Assembly (NCBI RefSeq): GCF_016545825.1
Contig: NC_052616.1
Location: 11,904,001 to 11,968,000 of the forward strand
DNA from: Eucalyptus grandis
Lineage: Eukaryota; Streptophyta; Magnoliopsida; Myrtales; Myrtaceae
Direction of reading: 5' to 3'
Length of the DNA: 64,000 nucleotides
Shown: in pieces, positions 22,341 to 35,290 of the stretch
Layout: each line of letters opens with the position of its first letter
Position numbering within the stretch: the first letter of the stretch is position 1
Translations under genes and position numbers: made by a program
The notes under the pieces: model-generated
The model's database searches: none
Seen by the model: the letters and a program-made list of their open reading frames with translations, nothing else
What the model was told of the DNA's origin: nothing

Positions 22341-23580
22341 CTCCTTACGCTAATCAAACGAAAAACTCTACATGATTAATACAGGTAAATATCAATGTCC
22401 AAGTAAGATCCACGTAGGTAAGTTCTAATGGATCCACGATTAAGTTTTATCATAGAAATATCTTGGGGATAATACATAGCTGTATAATGAATTGCACTGA
22501 ACGATTCAACAAAGCTAATTGAATAGAGGTTTTGTGGAGATACCAAGATAAATCAAGAGATCTAAGCCCAAAACCAAGAACAAAGATACATTTAGTAGCT
22601 TTTTAATTTCAGAAAAATTAAAGCCTTAAGGATATATTTTCAATTACGTAGGCTCTATCCCTCACTGTCCAATAGAAAAACAATGAAATGCTAAATCCAA
22701 ATAACACACTGGCCAGGAAAAAAAAATCAAGAATTTTTGAAGAAATCCTTTAACTACCATAATAGTACAGGAAAAAGGATAATAGAGTGACAGGAATCTT
22801 AAAGATATTCTTGAATTACGGTCGTCGAGTTCAACAATCATGCTTTAATTGTTGATCACGCCTTAACTCGAAACACCATAGCAGCTCGCACACCAACTAT
22901 GCATATGTTCATGAAAGGAATCTCCTCTCGATGCCTTGAAACAAATTAAGCTAAATCATCCCAATTTCCACTCTTGGTCACGCACAATCCGTTGATTCTG
23001 GGAAAGCTCCACGTGCGTTCAACAATCGGCAAGCCTTCACCCAGTTCGATTAGGTAAAATTCAATGGCGAACTGCCTAAATCAGCTCCTAAGCCTCCAAA
23101 ATTCGACTGTTAACATGGCCGCGCATTGGTCAAAACAGACGAAGGAACGAAATCCAACTTCAAATTACATAATAAAAAAAAATGGTCGCAGTCCGTTCAA
23201 TTTACCATTTCATTCTCCAATTCAGAATTGAGTGACAAAATCCAAAACAGAAGCAGAGAGACAAGCTTTAGTTCAGAGTTCAGACACGCCCAATGACATA
23301 ATCATTTTAGTGTCATCCATGGTAAGAAGAGTTCTAGAGTCTTATGTGTTATATTATTTAAGATATGTGACAGTATACTATTTATTCGTGTGTTATCTTA
23401 GGTTTTCAATTTATTGCAAAGCGAAAGTTAATGGAAAAAATTTTCACAAAAAAAAAAGTTAATGGAAAAATATATAGCATATATTTTATAGGCAGCCTTC
23501 TTAGAAAAGTGTACATGTCCAACGACCAATTTCTAGAGCAGCAAAAATAAAGACTCAACCCAATAGAGCAAACCCACCAT
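22341..23580 (-). other. Former actin promoter/5' leader region, copy a
   Basis: Immediately upstream of the actin start the minus strand has a splice-acceptor-like TTTGATTAG. Many plant actin genes have a leader intron here. The region aligns with 62682-63850, including the block around 22830-23100, with small indels. No separate gene is seen. Confidence 0.45.
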
Positions 23581-25682
23581 TGATATTCAAACAAAAATGT
23601 GAAGCTGAATAAAAGGAAAATAGTCAAACGAAACTTTCACTAAGAATAGGAAGAATTAAATAAGTCCGCTAGAATTGTATTAATATATATTTGGGATAAG
23701 TACATTGAAAATTTTTAAACTTGTCAAGAAAGTACAATTACATTTTAAAACTTTTAAAAAGTGTAATTAAGTCTTAACACTTATCAAGAATGTACAATCA
23801 AGTTGTAAAACTTTCCAAAAGTGTAATCAAGTTCTAAAATCATTCACAAAAATGCAACCGAGTCATAAAAATTTCAAAAAGTGTAGTTAACGAAAGGATT
23901 CGATTCAACTAATTTGACAGGTTTTATAAGTCGATCGTATTTTTGAAAGTTTTATACTTCGATTGCACTTTCGCATTAAGTTTTACGATTTTATTGCACT
24001 TTTTGAAAATTTTATGACTTGATTATACTTTCATGATAAGTTTTAGGAGCCCCAATATCTTTATTTCTACATATTTCCATATTCATTTCATATTGTGAGA
24101 CAAAATTAACGATATTTAAATAATAAAGGAAATAACTTTGGAGTTTTTATAGTACATTTTCAAGTGGTTAAAGACTTAAGAAAAGGTTTATTTTTTCGTA
24201 CAACCATCCCAACTGATGATTAGATAATTGTAATAAAATCACCAAACATATCAATCAACTCAAACTATAGAAAACATAAGTTTGATATTCAAACAAAAAT
24301 ATGAAGCTGCATAAAAGGAAAATACTCGACAAAACTTTCAACGAGAGAATAGTAAGAATTAAATAATTCTCACCAGGATTGTATTAAAACATATTTGGGA
24401 TAAGTATGTTGAAAATTTTTAAACTTGTCCAAAAGTGCAATTACATTTTAAAATTTTCAAAAAATGCAATCAAATTTTAAAATTTATCATTAATGTATAC
24501 TCTAGTTGTAAAATTTTTCAAAAAGTGTAATGAAGTTTTAAAATTTGTCACAAAAATACAATATAGTCATAAAATTTTCAAAAAGTACAGCAAACGAAAG
24601 AATTCAATTTGACCAATTTGACAAGCTTCATAATTTGATTGCACTTTTAAAAATTTTAGGCTTCGATTGCATTTTCACGGTAAGTTTTAAGACTTAATTG
24701 CATTTCTTGTTATGACTCAATTGTATTTTCGCGATGAGTTTTAGGACCCCAATACACTTATTTCTACATATTTTCATAATCATTTCATATTGCGAGACAA
24801 AATTAACGATATTTAAATAATGAAAGAAATAACTTTGGAGTTTTTTTAGTACATTTTCAAGTGGTTAAATTGACTTAAGAAAAGGTTTGTTTTTCATACA
24901 ACCATTTCGAATGATGCTTAGATAATTGTAATAAAATGATAAAAGCATATCAATAAACTAAGAATATAGGAAACAAAAGATTGACATTCAAACAAAAATG
25001 TGAAGCTGAATAGAAGGAAAATACTCAAACAAAACTTTCGATAGAGAATAGTAAGAATTAAATAATTCCTGTTGTGATTATATTAATACATATTTGTCAT
25101 AAGTATATTGAAAATTTTTAAACTTATCAAGAAAGTGCAATTATATTTTAAAATTTTCAAAAAATGCAATCAAGTTTTAAAACTTGTCACGAATGTATAA
25201 TCAAATCATAAAACTTTAAAAAAGTATAATCAAATTCTAAAATTGGTCATGAAAATGCAATTGAGTCATAAAATTTTCAAAAAGTACAGTTAACGAAAGG
25301 ACTCGATTCGATCAATTTGACAAGCTTATAACTCGATTGCACTTTTTGAAAATTTTATGTTTCGACCGCACTTTTGCGATAAGTCTTACGACTTAATTGC
25401 ACTTCTTGAAAGTTTTATGACTCGATTGCACTTTCGCAATAAGTTTTAAGACCCCCATTACACTTATTTCTACATATTTTCATACTTATTTCATTTAGTG
25501 AGACAATATTAATGATATTTAAATAATGAAAGAAATAACTTTTGATTTTTTTATAGTACATTTTCAAGTGGTTAAATTGACCTAAGAAAATGTTTTTTTT
25601 TTTTTTACAACCATTCCAACTGATGCTTAAGTAATTGTAATAAAATCACCAAAACATATCGATCTAATTAGCTAGATCATTA
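23581..25682. repeat. Three tandem ~700-base repeats, each with a foldback element
   Basis: The anchor phrase TTCAAACAAAAATGTGAAGC starts units near 23581, 24283 and 24982 (periods 702 and 699). In every unit, about 115 bases in, comes a ~370-base foldback: one arm has repeated AAACTT..CAAGAAAGTGCAAT words and the other has their reverse complement (ATTGCACTTT..AAGTTTTA). The edges read TAAGTACATTG and, inverted, TAAAGATATTGG. A further unit begins at 63852 in copy b of block C. No protein is encoded. Confidence 0.8.
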
Positions 25683-26690
25683 ACATGCATTTAGAATCCA
25701 AGGGAAACATTTAAAGTACAAGATCAGTAGTGAAATTCACTTTAGCAGTTCATACATGGGGCACGTCTATTATTAATGCTAACTCAACAAATTTTGGGCA
25801 TATTTTGCATTGAAATTTGATGAAATTATCATAATTTTCGTTGGAAATTAGGATTATAAGTGAAAGGCCCAGCGATGAGATCTCCAAGGTCAATAACATG
25901 TAATTTACCATGCTGTGATTTTGCATAATTTGATTTTCAAGATCTTGACCCAAAAAAATAGGATTAATATCATGAAAAATCTTAAAACCATACGTATGTG
26001 ACAAATTTAAACTAAACTTTTTTTTTTACTATAGAAAACCTCACAATTAATACACATGTGACAATTTTACACTATATTAATTTCTTTTTAAATTTATAGT
26101 CAAATTACCAAATTAGACAAGACATGGCAGTTAACAAGTTAGCGATTTAGGGTTTTACCCTATGTTTGTCATATATACAATATTTTGTACTTTTTACAGT
26201 ATTGATACAATTTAGTAAATATTAACGGATGGTAAATTTGTCATAGATGCATTGAATAAGAGTTTTTTATGCTAAAAAAATTAGTTTAATAGTCAAAAAT
26301 TATATTGGGGCTTTTTATGGTATTAATAAAGAAAAATTTAATTTTTAGAGATTCCAATCACACATAACACGATGGAATGAAATTACAAATTTTCTAATAT
26401 GGTAACAAGTGTCTAGTTTATTTTTGAATAAAGTCATTCTGGAAAAAAATTGCAATACCCATAGTTTAACTGTTTTGGAGTGACTTGATTTTTTTATTCT
26501 AGCTTTTCTCGGTCAAAGATATTTTCAAAATTTAGAAAATCCAAAATCAAGGTGCAAAATCGTATGCGATTTTTAAATGCAAATGTTATTTGAGACAATG
26601 TTTATTTCATGATCTTATTTGTTAAAATCAAGGATACTTTAGACTGATCGTGTCCTAATTTGACAGAAAGTCCATTTGGCCCTTTTTGAG
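25683..26690. other. AT-rich sequence without recognised genes
   Basis: Many poly-A/T runs and stop codons in all frames. A minus-strand frame at 26004-25750 has no known domain and no promoter context. Nothing supportable. Confidence 0.5.
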
Positions 26691-26780
26691 ACGAGCGCTT
26701 CCACCCTCCCGCTCACTCATCAATTCCAGAGAGAGACGAGACTGCTCTCTTGCCCTTTCCTCATCTCTTTGGATTCGGTA

Positions 26781-27252
26781 ATGGCGACGTCCTTGATGGC
26801 AAGGCCAGTTCCGGCTACCCGATCGCGCCCGCCAGCAGCGGCATTCGAGACGGCGACAGGCGTGGAGGCCGTGTCGAGCTTCGACCGCATGGGCCTGAGC
26901 GACGATGTTCTCCGTGGATCTACGGCCACAGGTTCGACAAGCCCTCGGCGATTCAACAGCGAGTGGTGGTTCCGATTCTCCGAGGCCGAGACGTGATCGC
27001 TCAGGCGCAGTCCGGCACGGGCAAGACCTCCACGTTTGCCCTCGCGTCTTGCCAAATCGTGGACACCTCCAGAAGAGAGTACGCGATCCTCTTCTTGAGC
27101 GAAGACCCTTCTGTAACTATCGGTTTCTACTGAAATTTGATTGAGGCATGTTATGCGTTTGCTTTGGAGGGTCAGATGAGTCACTAACATTATAGAGCTC
27201 AAACTATGACACCACAGATTAATAATAATACAAAAAAAAAAAATTATGGCAA

Positions 27253-27323
<71 letters not shown>

Positions 27324-30176
27324 AGAATTTCTAGACAATCGCTCTGAAAAGAATTTTTGAGATGTTTGAGATGTTCTGATGTTGAGGCAGAGGGATGCTG
27401 GCTTTTTAGTTTTACCATCACCGCTCGAATGGCCCTGAAAGAATTCAAGCCTTAGTCTAAGGAATTTGTTCTTGAACTTTGTTTTGAGAAGCTTTCTATG
27501 GAATTAAGCATAGCCTGAGTTTATGCACTTCTTCAGGTGACATTATATATATCTTCAATTTGTTTATGAACTCAGGAATGCTTAAGTGAGTCCTCGTAAC
27601 TGAGTATTTTAGGCACTTGCAAGGCATGAAAGGTTTTCTTCATTATCAAGGAAAACGAGTAGTTTTATTCTTACATTTTTTTTATCTATATAACAGGAGC
27701 ATTAGTATAATTGAAACTGCAATGTGGGTTTGCTTATTTTTATTGCAAATATCCTGGATGCACTCGTCAACAAGCTCCTATTATTAAGTATCCGTGACTT
27801 TGTTGCTTGTATTTTGTTGATTTTTCAAGCTACCCTCGTTTATTTGGCTCTCTGAAAGTTGCAATTTGAATTTGGTTGCTGCCTTGTGGCCATCGATTTT
27901 ATCTTAGCTAATTTGCTTCCTTCACGTTCTGTTCGAGAGTGCAAGGGCTGATTTTGTCACCTACGAGGGATTTGGCAAGTCCGTTATTACAGGAACGTGC
28001 TAGCCCACGCATGCGTTGGAGGCAAGAACACGGAGATTGGAGCACGGAGTTCATGTTGTGTCTGGAAATCCGGGCAGGGTGCTTGACATGATAAAGAGGA
28101 GAACTCTTCGCACCAAAGCCATCAAACTCCTAGTCCTTGTGAGTGCACTGCATCACCTCCTTCGACTCCGGATCCTGCTAGGTTTCCTTCTGCTTTCTGC
28201 AAAACGAGTTCTCTCTATTTACTTACCTATATTTTGGCCAGGACGAAGCTGATGAGTTGCTGAGCTGAGGATTTAAGGATCAAATCTACGATGTTTACAG
28301 ATTCCTTCCTCCGGAGATTCAGGTTGCCTGTCCTTCATGTTGAATCAATGTTGAATCAATGTAGTGGTAGTAAAGATGACTTCTTTTACGCAATAACCCC
28401 AGTAATGGTCCCTAGTATTCTCACCCCTTGGCCTAATTCCATTGCGTTATCCTAATAAAAACCGAATGCCACTACTTCTTTTTAAGTCCAATCTAAGAAA
28501 GGGTGGGATCAATTTCAGCTTTCTCTTTCATGATTGGCCATGGAATGCTCCACTTTTCGATCATCATCAATCTAGATAGTCATCCCTTCTCCACCTCAGC
28601 TGATTCATAGAATTTCCAAAAAGGTCTTTCTGCTTTAGTCAACATGCTGCGAGATGGAGCGTCTTAAGTTTTATGGGATTCAAAATTTGACAGGAGATCT
28701 GGAATTTTCTTTCCTCCTTTCTGCTCCTTAATTTCTACATGATTTGGACATTAGAGCATGTACGAGGTGAATAAAACGGTCGTCTTTTGGCTTCACACTT
28801 CTACTATGAATAGGACGCTTTTTTCATCGTCTTGTCTGATGAGTAGCGGATTTTTTGCCACGACGAGACATGCTTCTCTCCACATAAAGCGCACTTTGTA
28901 ATTTTCAGCACATTGCTATGATTTGCTTCGTTCTAAATTAAATCAGCTTTTAGGGAGTCGCTCTTACACGTTCGTGTACGCAACTGGCTAAGGCAGGAGT
29001 GGCATTCTCTGCTGGTTGTCTTTGTTTCAGCGACCCTCCCCACTGAGATATTAGAGATGACAGGAAGATTCATGACTGATCCCGTAAGGATTGTTGTGAA
29101 GCGCGATGAGTTGATGCTGGAGGTGAGCTACATTGGGTTAGTTGCATTTGATGGTGGCTAGGGATCATGAGATTCTTCCGACGCCATCCTTCCTTTTCTT
29201 GGTATGGTTGCAGCGGGTCGACCAGTAGATGGTGCCAGTAAAAAGAGAAGACTGGAAATTTGACACTCTGTGCGATCTATACGACAACTGCCCCATAAGC
29301 CAAGGAGTTGTATTCTGCAACACAAAGCGGAAGGTACGACCCCAACTACGTTGGCTTCCACACTTTGAGGTGGAACATAAACATCTCGATGACTTAGAGA
29401 TTGTGAAGACCTCTACTGCTCTATTTCTCTTTGATCTATATTTTGTGCTGTGGCTCTTCATGTCTTCCTTATATTTGTCAAGCAGGTGGAGTGGCTTGCT
29501 GAAAAGATGCGTGATTCTAACTTCACTGTGTCTTTCATGCACGAGGAAATGCCTCAAAAGGAGAGAGATGCTGTAATGGCTGGATTTCGATCTGGGGCGA
29601 CTCGGTTGATGATCACCACCGATGTGTGGGCTCGAGGGATTGATGTTGAGCAGGTTAGTCCTGAAAATTAACATCGCAATAATGCAAATGATGACATTCT
29701 ACCGTTTTTGTCTGCCGTGTGCATCGACTCATTCGTAGGTCGGATGCTTGCTTTTACGGAAGGCCGATTTCTTATTTCCCTGTTACACCACGACCATTAA
29801 GTTGTGCAAGTGGACAACTGAATCATTCTCAATACACTCTGTAGGTTTGTCTCGTTGTCAACTATGATCTTCCTAACAGCAGAGAGCTGTACGTCCATCG
29901 GGCCGGTCGAGGAGGCCATTTTGGGCGGAAGGTAACTATTATGAACCTTGAAGTGGAGGCAACGGCAATCCTATTTTCAGTTTTTTGTTCTTGCCGTGGG
30001 TATAACGACAGATCTCATCGACTTTGCAATTTACGAATGCCAATCCGTGTCTGCTTTTGCAGGGTGTTGTGGTTAATTTTGTCAAAGACAAAGAGATCCA
30101 GATTCTTAGAGACATAGAGCAGTATTGTGGCACCAACATATGCGAATGTCCGGAGGACCCTGCCGATATAATATGA
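26781..30176 (+). pseudogene. eIF4A-III-like DEAD-box RNA helicase pseudogene, copy a (8 exons)
   Basis: eIF4A-III is the RNA-clamping ATPase of the exon-junction complex. Exons deduced from similarity and GT-AG sites: 26781-27078, 27938-28138, 28242-28322, 29015-29122, 29214-29333, 29486-29653, 29845-29931, 30063-30176. Motifs visible: AQSGTGKTS (I), SPTRDLAS (Ia), DEAD (II), SATLP (III), [19 protein letters not shown] (V), [10 protein letters not shown] (VI, normally HRIGR.GR), and the ending ILRDIEQY...PADII. Lesions: one base lost at about 26917 in exon 1; about 25 and 14 bases lost in exon 2 (near 27980 and 28024); TGA at 28266; exon 4 acceptor AG changed to TG (29013-29014); TAG at 29226. 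Plant eIF4A-III often has DESD where this has DEAD. Confidence 0.92.
27257..27322. repeat. (TC)33 microsatellite in intron 1
   Basis: Perfect 66-base run. The second helicase copy has only a short CTCTCTCTC at the matching place (about 42780). The long Arg-Glu run it would give on the other strand is an artefact. Confidence 0.97.
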
Positions 30177-31216
30177 CAAGATAACAGTGGGTACACTTAG
30201 AAAGGCCGCGAGAGGTCCGGTTATTAGTCTATAGCTTTTACTCCAGACCCATATATTATCGCATTGTTTGATCTTTTCAAAACTTGGAAGCAATTGGGTT
30301 GTGATTGGAATGTTTAAATCGAGGGTTTTATGTTATTCTTTCGAGTTCCGATCTTTGAACACGGGCTCCTACACACATTTTGTCCACCTTCGCATTGATA
30401 TTTTAGTTCCCTTAAGATGAAGTGGTGCTCGACGATCTCCCAAAAAACCAGATATCATCAATTTCCTCACCCTTTCCCAAATAAATAAGTCCAAGGCGTT
30501 GACTTCTGGGTGTTCACTAATCTTCAATTTTCACCAAGGCGTCTAAAATTCTTTGCTGAACTCGCACAAAAAGTATCACGTCTTTCACGCCTACTTAACA
30601 TGAAGACCTTACGCTCCAAAGTTCCATCCAAAGTTGGAGTTTCTGGTTAACAAAAATATTCTTCTTGGTGCTTTTTGATCTCCGTTTTTCCCCCAAGGTA
30701 TCATCGGGACTTCTGCTCTTGCTAAGCCGGCGCCAAGTCTATCATCTTTAAGCTACTTAGCAGAAAACCCTTGAGATTCTAAAAGTTTTTAGCGAAAGTT
30801 GGATATGAACAAATGTCTTTGACCCACTCAACATCGTGAATGTCATGAGAGATTTGCGTTGCCCAGTCAAACCGTGATGAGCTTTCTCACTTTATGCCCT
30901 TGTCTAAGCCCATATGTTGGGCCCTTAATTGGGTTTAATACCCTTACGTGATTTGGAGATACAAACACTTGTGCGCTTTCTTTACTTAAGCCCATCACCG
31001 TAGAATTTTCTTAATTTTTAAGTTGAAATCTGAGATAGGAAAAGAGTTAACCTTGTGTTGGGGGATAAGTACAACAAGAGCTCACTGGAGTGTTACTAGT
31101 TTCTTCTTGCTCACTTTAAGTGCAACAATTTTGAAAAATCGATTACTTAAGTGCCATCAGCGATTTGTTTTGTTGGAAAATTCAGCATGGACGCCGGTCG
31201 TCATATGTGACATTAC
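30177..31216 (+). other. 3' flank of helicase pseudogene, copy a
   Basis: Aligns with 45820-46805 including the former 3' UTR. No further gene recognised. A shared purine-poor stretch near 30430-30760 may be another old insertion. Confidence 0.45.
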
Positions 31217-31760
31217 TGTCATGACGTTACCTCGAGTGCACCACCTATGGTTAAACTAATGATTTATTGAATCTAGACTTAACTCAAGCTCTCTCAAACC
31301 TTTATCAATTTGCGACTTAGAGTTCAAGTTATTAACATGCAAATGATTTTATTTTATTTTATATAGAAGTTGCCACTAATCAATTTATGATTGGTTAATT
31401 TGATACTGAAGTAAAGTATTGTGAGAAATACCTTACTACTACAAACTAAAGTATATTTAGGAATTTGATTACACTTGATTACTCTAATACTCTTTCGATA
31501 CGTTTTATCATATATTTTTAAAAATGTTTTATAGCAGTCTGAGTTGATTTTAACTCTATCATTTAACATGTAAGGTAATCATGTGGGTGCACAACTATTA
31601 TTAAACACTTAAAAAAAACATGGCAACCAATAAATTACAAATGTAGGGAGTAAATACTTACCTTGATGTAACGCAAGCATTTGCAACAAATACTAATTAG
31701 AAACACATGGTCAACTTAAATATGACTTCTACTTATCTTCCACTTCAATCTTAAGTCACT
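31217..31760 (+). repeat. Fragment of a gypsy-type LTR, downstream of helicase copy a
   Basis: Starts TGTCATGACGTTACCTCGAG and then follows the LTR beginning at 4591 (GTGCACCACCTA, later ...CAAGTTATTAACATGCAAATGATT). It is a diverged relative of the block A LTR, in the same reading direction. No PBS or coding region adjoins it. It stops where copia-type sequence begins. The same fragment follows helicase copy b, so it was in place before that duplication. Confidence 0.65.
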
Positions 31761-31856
31761 AATTACTTGTAACTTGTAGACATCAAAGTATTTATAGGTT
31801 TAAAGTCAGCCATGTTGAACTTTTTCAACGCTTTCAACATAATTTTTCTGATTTGG

Positions 31857-32330
31857 TCACAACTTCCCATTCTCACGCTCCCATTTTATCTCCATACCCA
31901 AGATGAAGTTTGTTGGACCTAAATCTTTTCTCTCAAATTGTTTTGTCAACAATCTTTTCACATTGGTAATCTTTCTTGAACTATTTCCAACTAACAGCAC
32001 ATCATCAACATATAAGGTTAAAATAACAAAATCATTCTCTAACTTGATCTTCATGGACACAATAGTCAACATCACAATGAACAAAGCCAGCTTTGAGACA
32101 TATGACTTGATCTTCTAGTACAATATTCTTGGAGATTGTTTTAGGCCATATAAAGAATTATCCAGTTCACAAACAAAATCTTCTTTTCTTTAGACCACAA
32201 ACCCTTCATGTTGCTTCAGGTAAATATCCTTCTCAAAGTCACCATGGAGAAATCTTGTCTTCACATCGAATTGATCTACCTTTAAATTGTATGCAACCAC
32301 TGCAGATAAGAGATAAGACAAGTCTTATGG
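31857..32330 (-). pseudogene. Ty1/copia reverse transcriptase fragment
   Basis: Read right to left on the minus strand: KVDQFDVKTRFLHGDFEKDI, then CELDNSLYGLKQSPRILY and stop, then ILTLYVDDVLLVGNSS and GPTNFILGMEIKWERE. This is the copia RT order (V.QMDVKTAFL.G, SLYGLKQSPR, YVDD..L.G, DLG....LG). The YVDD catalytic motif is intact, but a stop and a gap lie after SPRILY. No integrase, gag or LTR of this element is near. Confidence 0.9.
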
Positions 32331-32365
32331 AATTCAATTTAGTAATAGGAGAAATGATTTTCCAA

Positions 32366-33140
32366 AACCCATACCATTCTACAGTCACCTGAACTGAGGT
32401 TGTCTAGGACCCATATCATTCTATGATCGCCTAAACGGGGATCTGTTTTCTAGGACCCGTACCATTCTACGATCGCCCGAACTGAGGTTGTCTAGGACCC
32501 GTACTATTTCATGGTCGTCTAAATGGGGATTTATTTTTCAGGACCCGTACCATTCTACGGTCGCATAAACTGAGGTTGTCTAGGACCAGTACCATTTTAC
32601 GATCGCCTGAACTAAGGTTGTCTAAGACCCATACCATTCTACGGTCGTATAAACGGAGATTTATTTTCTAGAACCCGTATCATTCTATGGTCGCCTGAAT
32701 GCTGTCTAGGATCCATACCATTCTATGGTCACCTTGACGAAAAAAATGATTTTCCAGTATCCGTACCATTCTACGGTCGCTTGAACTAAGGTTGTCCAGG
32801 ACTCGTACCATTCTACAGTTGCCAAAGTGAGATTAATTTTTCAGGACCCGTACCATTCTATGGTCACCTGAATAGGTGTCATCTAGGACCCGTACCATTT
32901 TACGATCGCCTAAAATGGGATTCATTTTTAGGACCCGTACCATTCTACAGTCGCCTAAATAGGTGTCGTCTAGGACCCGTACCATTCTACGGTCACTTAA
33001 ACTGAGATTCATTTCAAGGACCCATACCATTCTACGATCGCCTAAATAAGTGTTGTTTAGGACTCGTACCATTTTACGGTTGCCTGAACAGGTGTCGTCT
33101 AGGACCCGTACCATTCTATGGTCGCCTAATGAATCCAGGA
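32366..33140. repeat. Minisatellite, about 18 units of ~42/45 bases
   Basis: Core phrase GGACCCGTACCATTCTACGG plus TCGCCTGAA. Two unit types tend to alternate: a short one ending ..CTGAGGTTGTC (about 42) and a longer one ending ..GGGGATTTATTTTC (about 45). Units diverge by substitutions, so the array is old. It sits between the copia fragment and gypsy copy 2. Confidence 0.93.
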
Positions 33141-33315
33141 AAATTCTTTGGGGGGAAACTCCATCGAGTGCCGGTGCTTGAAAATGAATACCTATACAAT
33201 GACAAGTATTTAATATATAAATAGAGATATACTTACCTGGTGACATCTCTGTTTCTTGTGGATGAGTTTCCTGCAAAACACAATTGTAGGAAAAGCAATA
33301 TGCATTCACAGACAT
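32833..33315 (-). CDS. Open frame across the minisatellite (repeat peptide GDRRMVRVLDDTYL)
   Basis: 160 codons, starting outside the array (33315, unique N-terminal ~65 residues) and then running through about eight repeat units as 14- or 15-residue repeats of the form GDRRMVRVLDDTYL / GDRKMVRVLKMNPIL. Many unit lengths are multiples of three, so the frame stays open through diverged units. No known domain; the N-terminal part has no signal peptide I can support. It may be an element-encoded repeat protein or simply a by-product of unit length. Confidence 0.25.
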   Translation of the reverse strand: MSVNAYCFSYNCVLQETHPQETEMSPGKYISIYILNTCHCIGIHFQAPALDGVSPQRIFLDSLGDHRMVRVLDDTCSGNRKMVRVLNNTYLGDRRMVWVLEMNLSLSDRRMVRVLDDTYLGDCRMVRVLKMNPILGDRKMVRVLDDTYSGDHRMVRVLKN

Positions 33316-34325
33316 GCATTAATTCAAATGAGGTTCATGTATGATAATTTCTATTAATCTTGCATCACTTAATTTCCATTGTGAGATATCTCAAAAGAAT
33401 ATTTCAGTTTGAACACATGAGTGTCATGGATGTGTCAAATGAAGGATCTTTCGATCTAAAAGGACTTTGCACTCATCCTCATTAAAAAGGGTCGTTTCAT
33501 CCTGACCTTTGATGCAGTATTTTGACAACCACAAGGTTTTGTGCAATCTCGCAAGTGGTACGACCTTACCAATCTGAGAGGTCTTTAACAAGGACCGTAA
33601 TCTAGGCCTAGTCAACGGCTTAACAAAAGGGACTCTTGGAGTCAAGGCTTTTGAAAGAATGAGTGATATTTAGTAATCATCTCTAGGTTTACAAGTCAAG
33701 AACCCTACAAAATGAGAAAGGAATAATTTTGCTCGCACTTCTTCGAGCGATGCTTAAAACATCTGAACTCTTAGGTTAATTCAAGTGCCATAATCATAAG
33801 AGACTTTACAAAGGACGTAACATAGGCTTGGTTCACAGGTTGAGAAATGAAATGATCATTAGGTTCAAAAAGTGTTTAAGGGAGGGTCAAAGTTGGTGAT
33901 CATCTTGACATTTCCACCACTTTCCTTCTTCACTATTGAAGATTTTTTTTATCACAACTCCAGTGATTGCAACAGCATTTGAGAGTTTTTTTTTTTGTAC
34001 CACCTTGTTGGAGATACGGCTCAAGTGTTTGATTTTTCTTTTTGGGTATTGACCTTGCTTTTACTAGGCACACTGCTTTTTCATGCCCTTATTTTGCACT
34101 TCCTCTCTTTGGACTTACACAGTCTTCTTTTATGAGCATTTTAGACCATGCTACTTGAATGATTGTCTTTCATCTTGTCCTAGTGTGGGGGATGATTACC
34201 AACTAAGTTTGATATGAAATGAATTTATAGGCTCAAGTGGGCTATGCAATAGTCAAAAGTGTGTAGGATAAAGAAAAAACTGCTCTTTATCATCCTAAGA
34301 CACTTGAATTACTGTGTAAGTTACA
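33141..34325 (-). other. Sequence 3' of gypsy copy 2, no recognised gene
   Basis: Probably the untranslated region between pol and the missing 3' LTR of the minus-strand element, since similar material continues the pol tail. A minus-strand frame at 33645-33424 has no domain I know. The phrases gtgtgggggatgatta (34180) and agtatgggatgatcct (34400) resemble each other. Confidence 0.35.
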
Positions 34326-34796
34326 CTACAAAAGCGATGCTCGAAGATTGATGCAAGTGTGAGTAAAAAGACTCCTACTATTCATCTTAAATTTGCCCCA
34401 GTATGGGATGATCCTTGACAAGGGTAATTTTAAAAGAATCTCCATAAGTGTATAGGGCTCAAAGGGGTTGAGCAATGGATCACCTATAATGTTTGGGATA
34501 GAGAAAAGAATGCCTCTCATCACCTTGGTTGACATACCCTTTGCGAGATAGCCCTCTTCTTTGCGGGCATGGAATTTTTCACACAACTCACTGGGGGTTA
34601 GTGTATGAAACAATGTATGGAACAAGGCTTGCCTTTCGTTATTCTAAAGTACCTCATTTGACACATTCAATTCATCTCACATAATTCATAGGCAAAATAT
34701 GCAAAAATTGCAACAAATTTGAATAATTCAATTTATTGAAGCAATTTACTCATCATAGAAATGATTGCAGTTCAAAACATGACATGGCAAATTCTA

Positions 34797-35108
34797 TCAC
34801 AAATAATACTTCTTGACAACATCAGAATTAACTAGAGTGGAAAACTCATGATCATGCATTTCTGCCAAGATCAAGGCACCTTCAGGAAGTATCTTCTTTA
34901 CCACATACGGGCCACTGTAATTCGAAGTGAACTTGGCCCCAGGATCAAATTGGACCATTTCCATACCTTTACCTATTATAAGACTGTCTTTGAAACAAAG
35001 AGTAAATGGGTTAAAAGACAAATAGAGTAAATTAATTTTTATTTTTTGAAAATTTTTTGAAATTTTTTTAAAGCATTTGAAAAGCATTTTTTTGAAACAT
35101 TTTGACAC
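34797..35108 (-). pseudogene. gypsy pol C-terminal tail (copy 2)
   Basis: Ends with GPYVVKKILPEGALIL and ...VNSDVVKKYYL, matching the end of gypsy polyproteins. The GPYVV block belongs to the strand-rich domain after the integrase core. The ~55 residues before it (from 35108) are not recognisable, and there is no HHCC or DDE region upstream. Confidence 0.65.
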
Positions 35109-35290
35109 GAGAAAGCATGATGAAGCCTGTGCCTCGAATTCTCCATGGATTTTTCCTTTCTTTTATCGGTTGGATATCATCACCGGGCTAGTTTGATGTA
35201 CCTCATCATACCCTCAAAATAAAACTTGTAATTTCATTGAAATTCATCAATCAATTACATTTATTAGATGGAAAAAAATGCAACACTTAA

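Noticed and set aside
26720..27448. Minus-strand 242-codon open frame with a long Glu-Arg run
   Set aside because: The run is the (TC)33 microsatellite read backwards, and the rest is antisense to helicase exon 1.
31857..32330. A complete copia element
   Set aside because: Only RT blocks are present; no gag, integrase, PBS or LTR pair nearby.
32366..33140. Regular repeats that could suggest a CRISPR array
   Set aside because: Units are contiguous and all similar, without unique spacers, and the genome is a plant's. It is a minisatellite.
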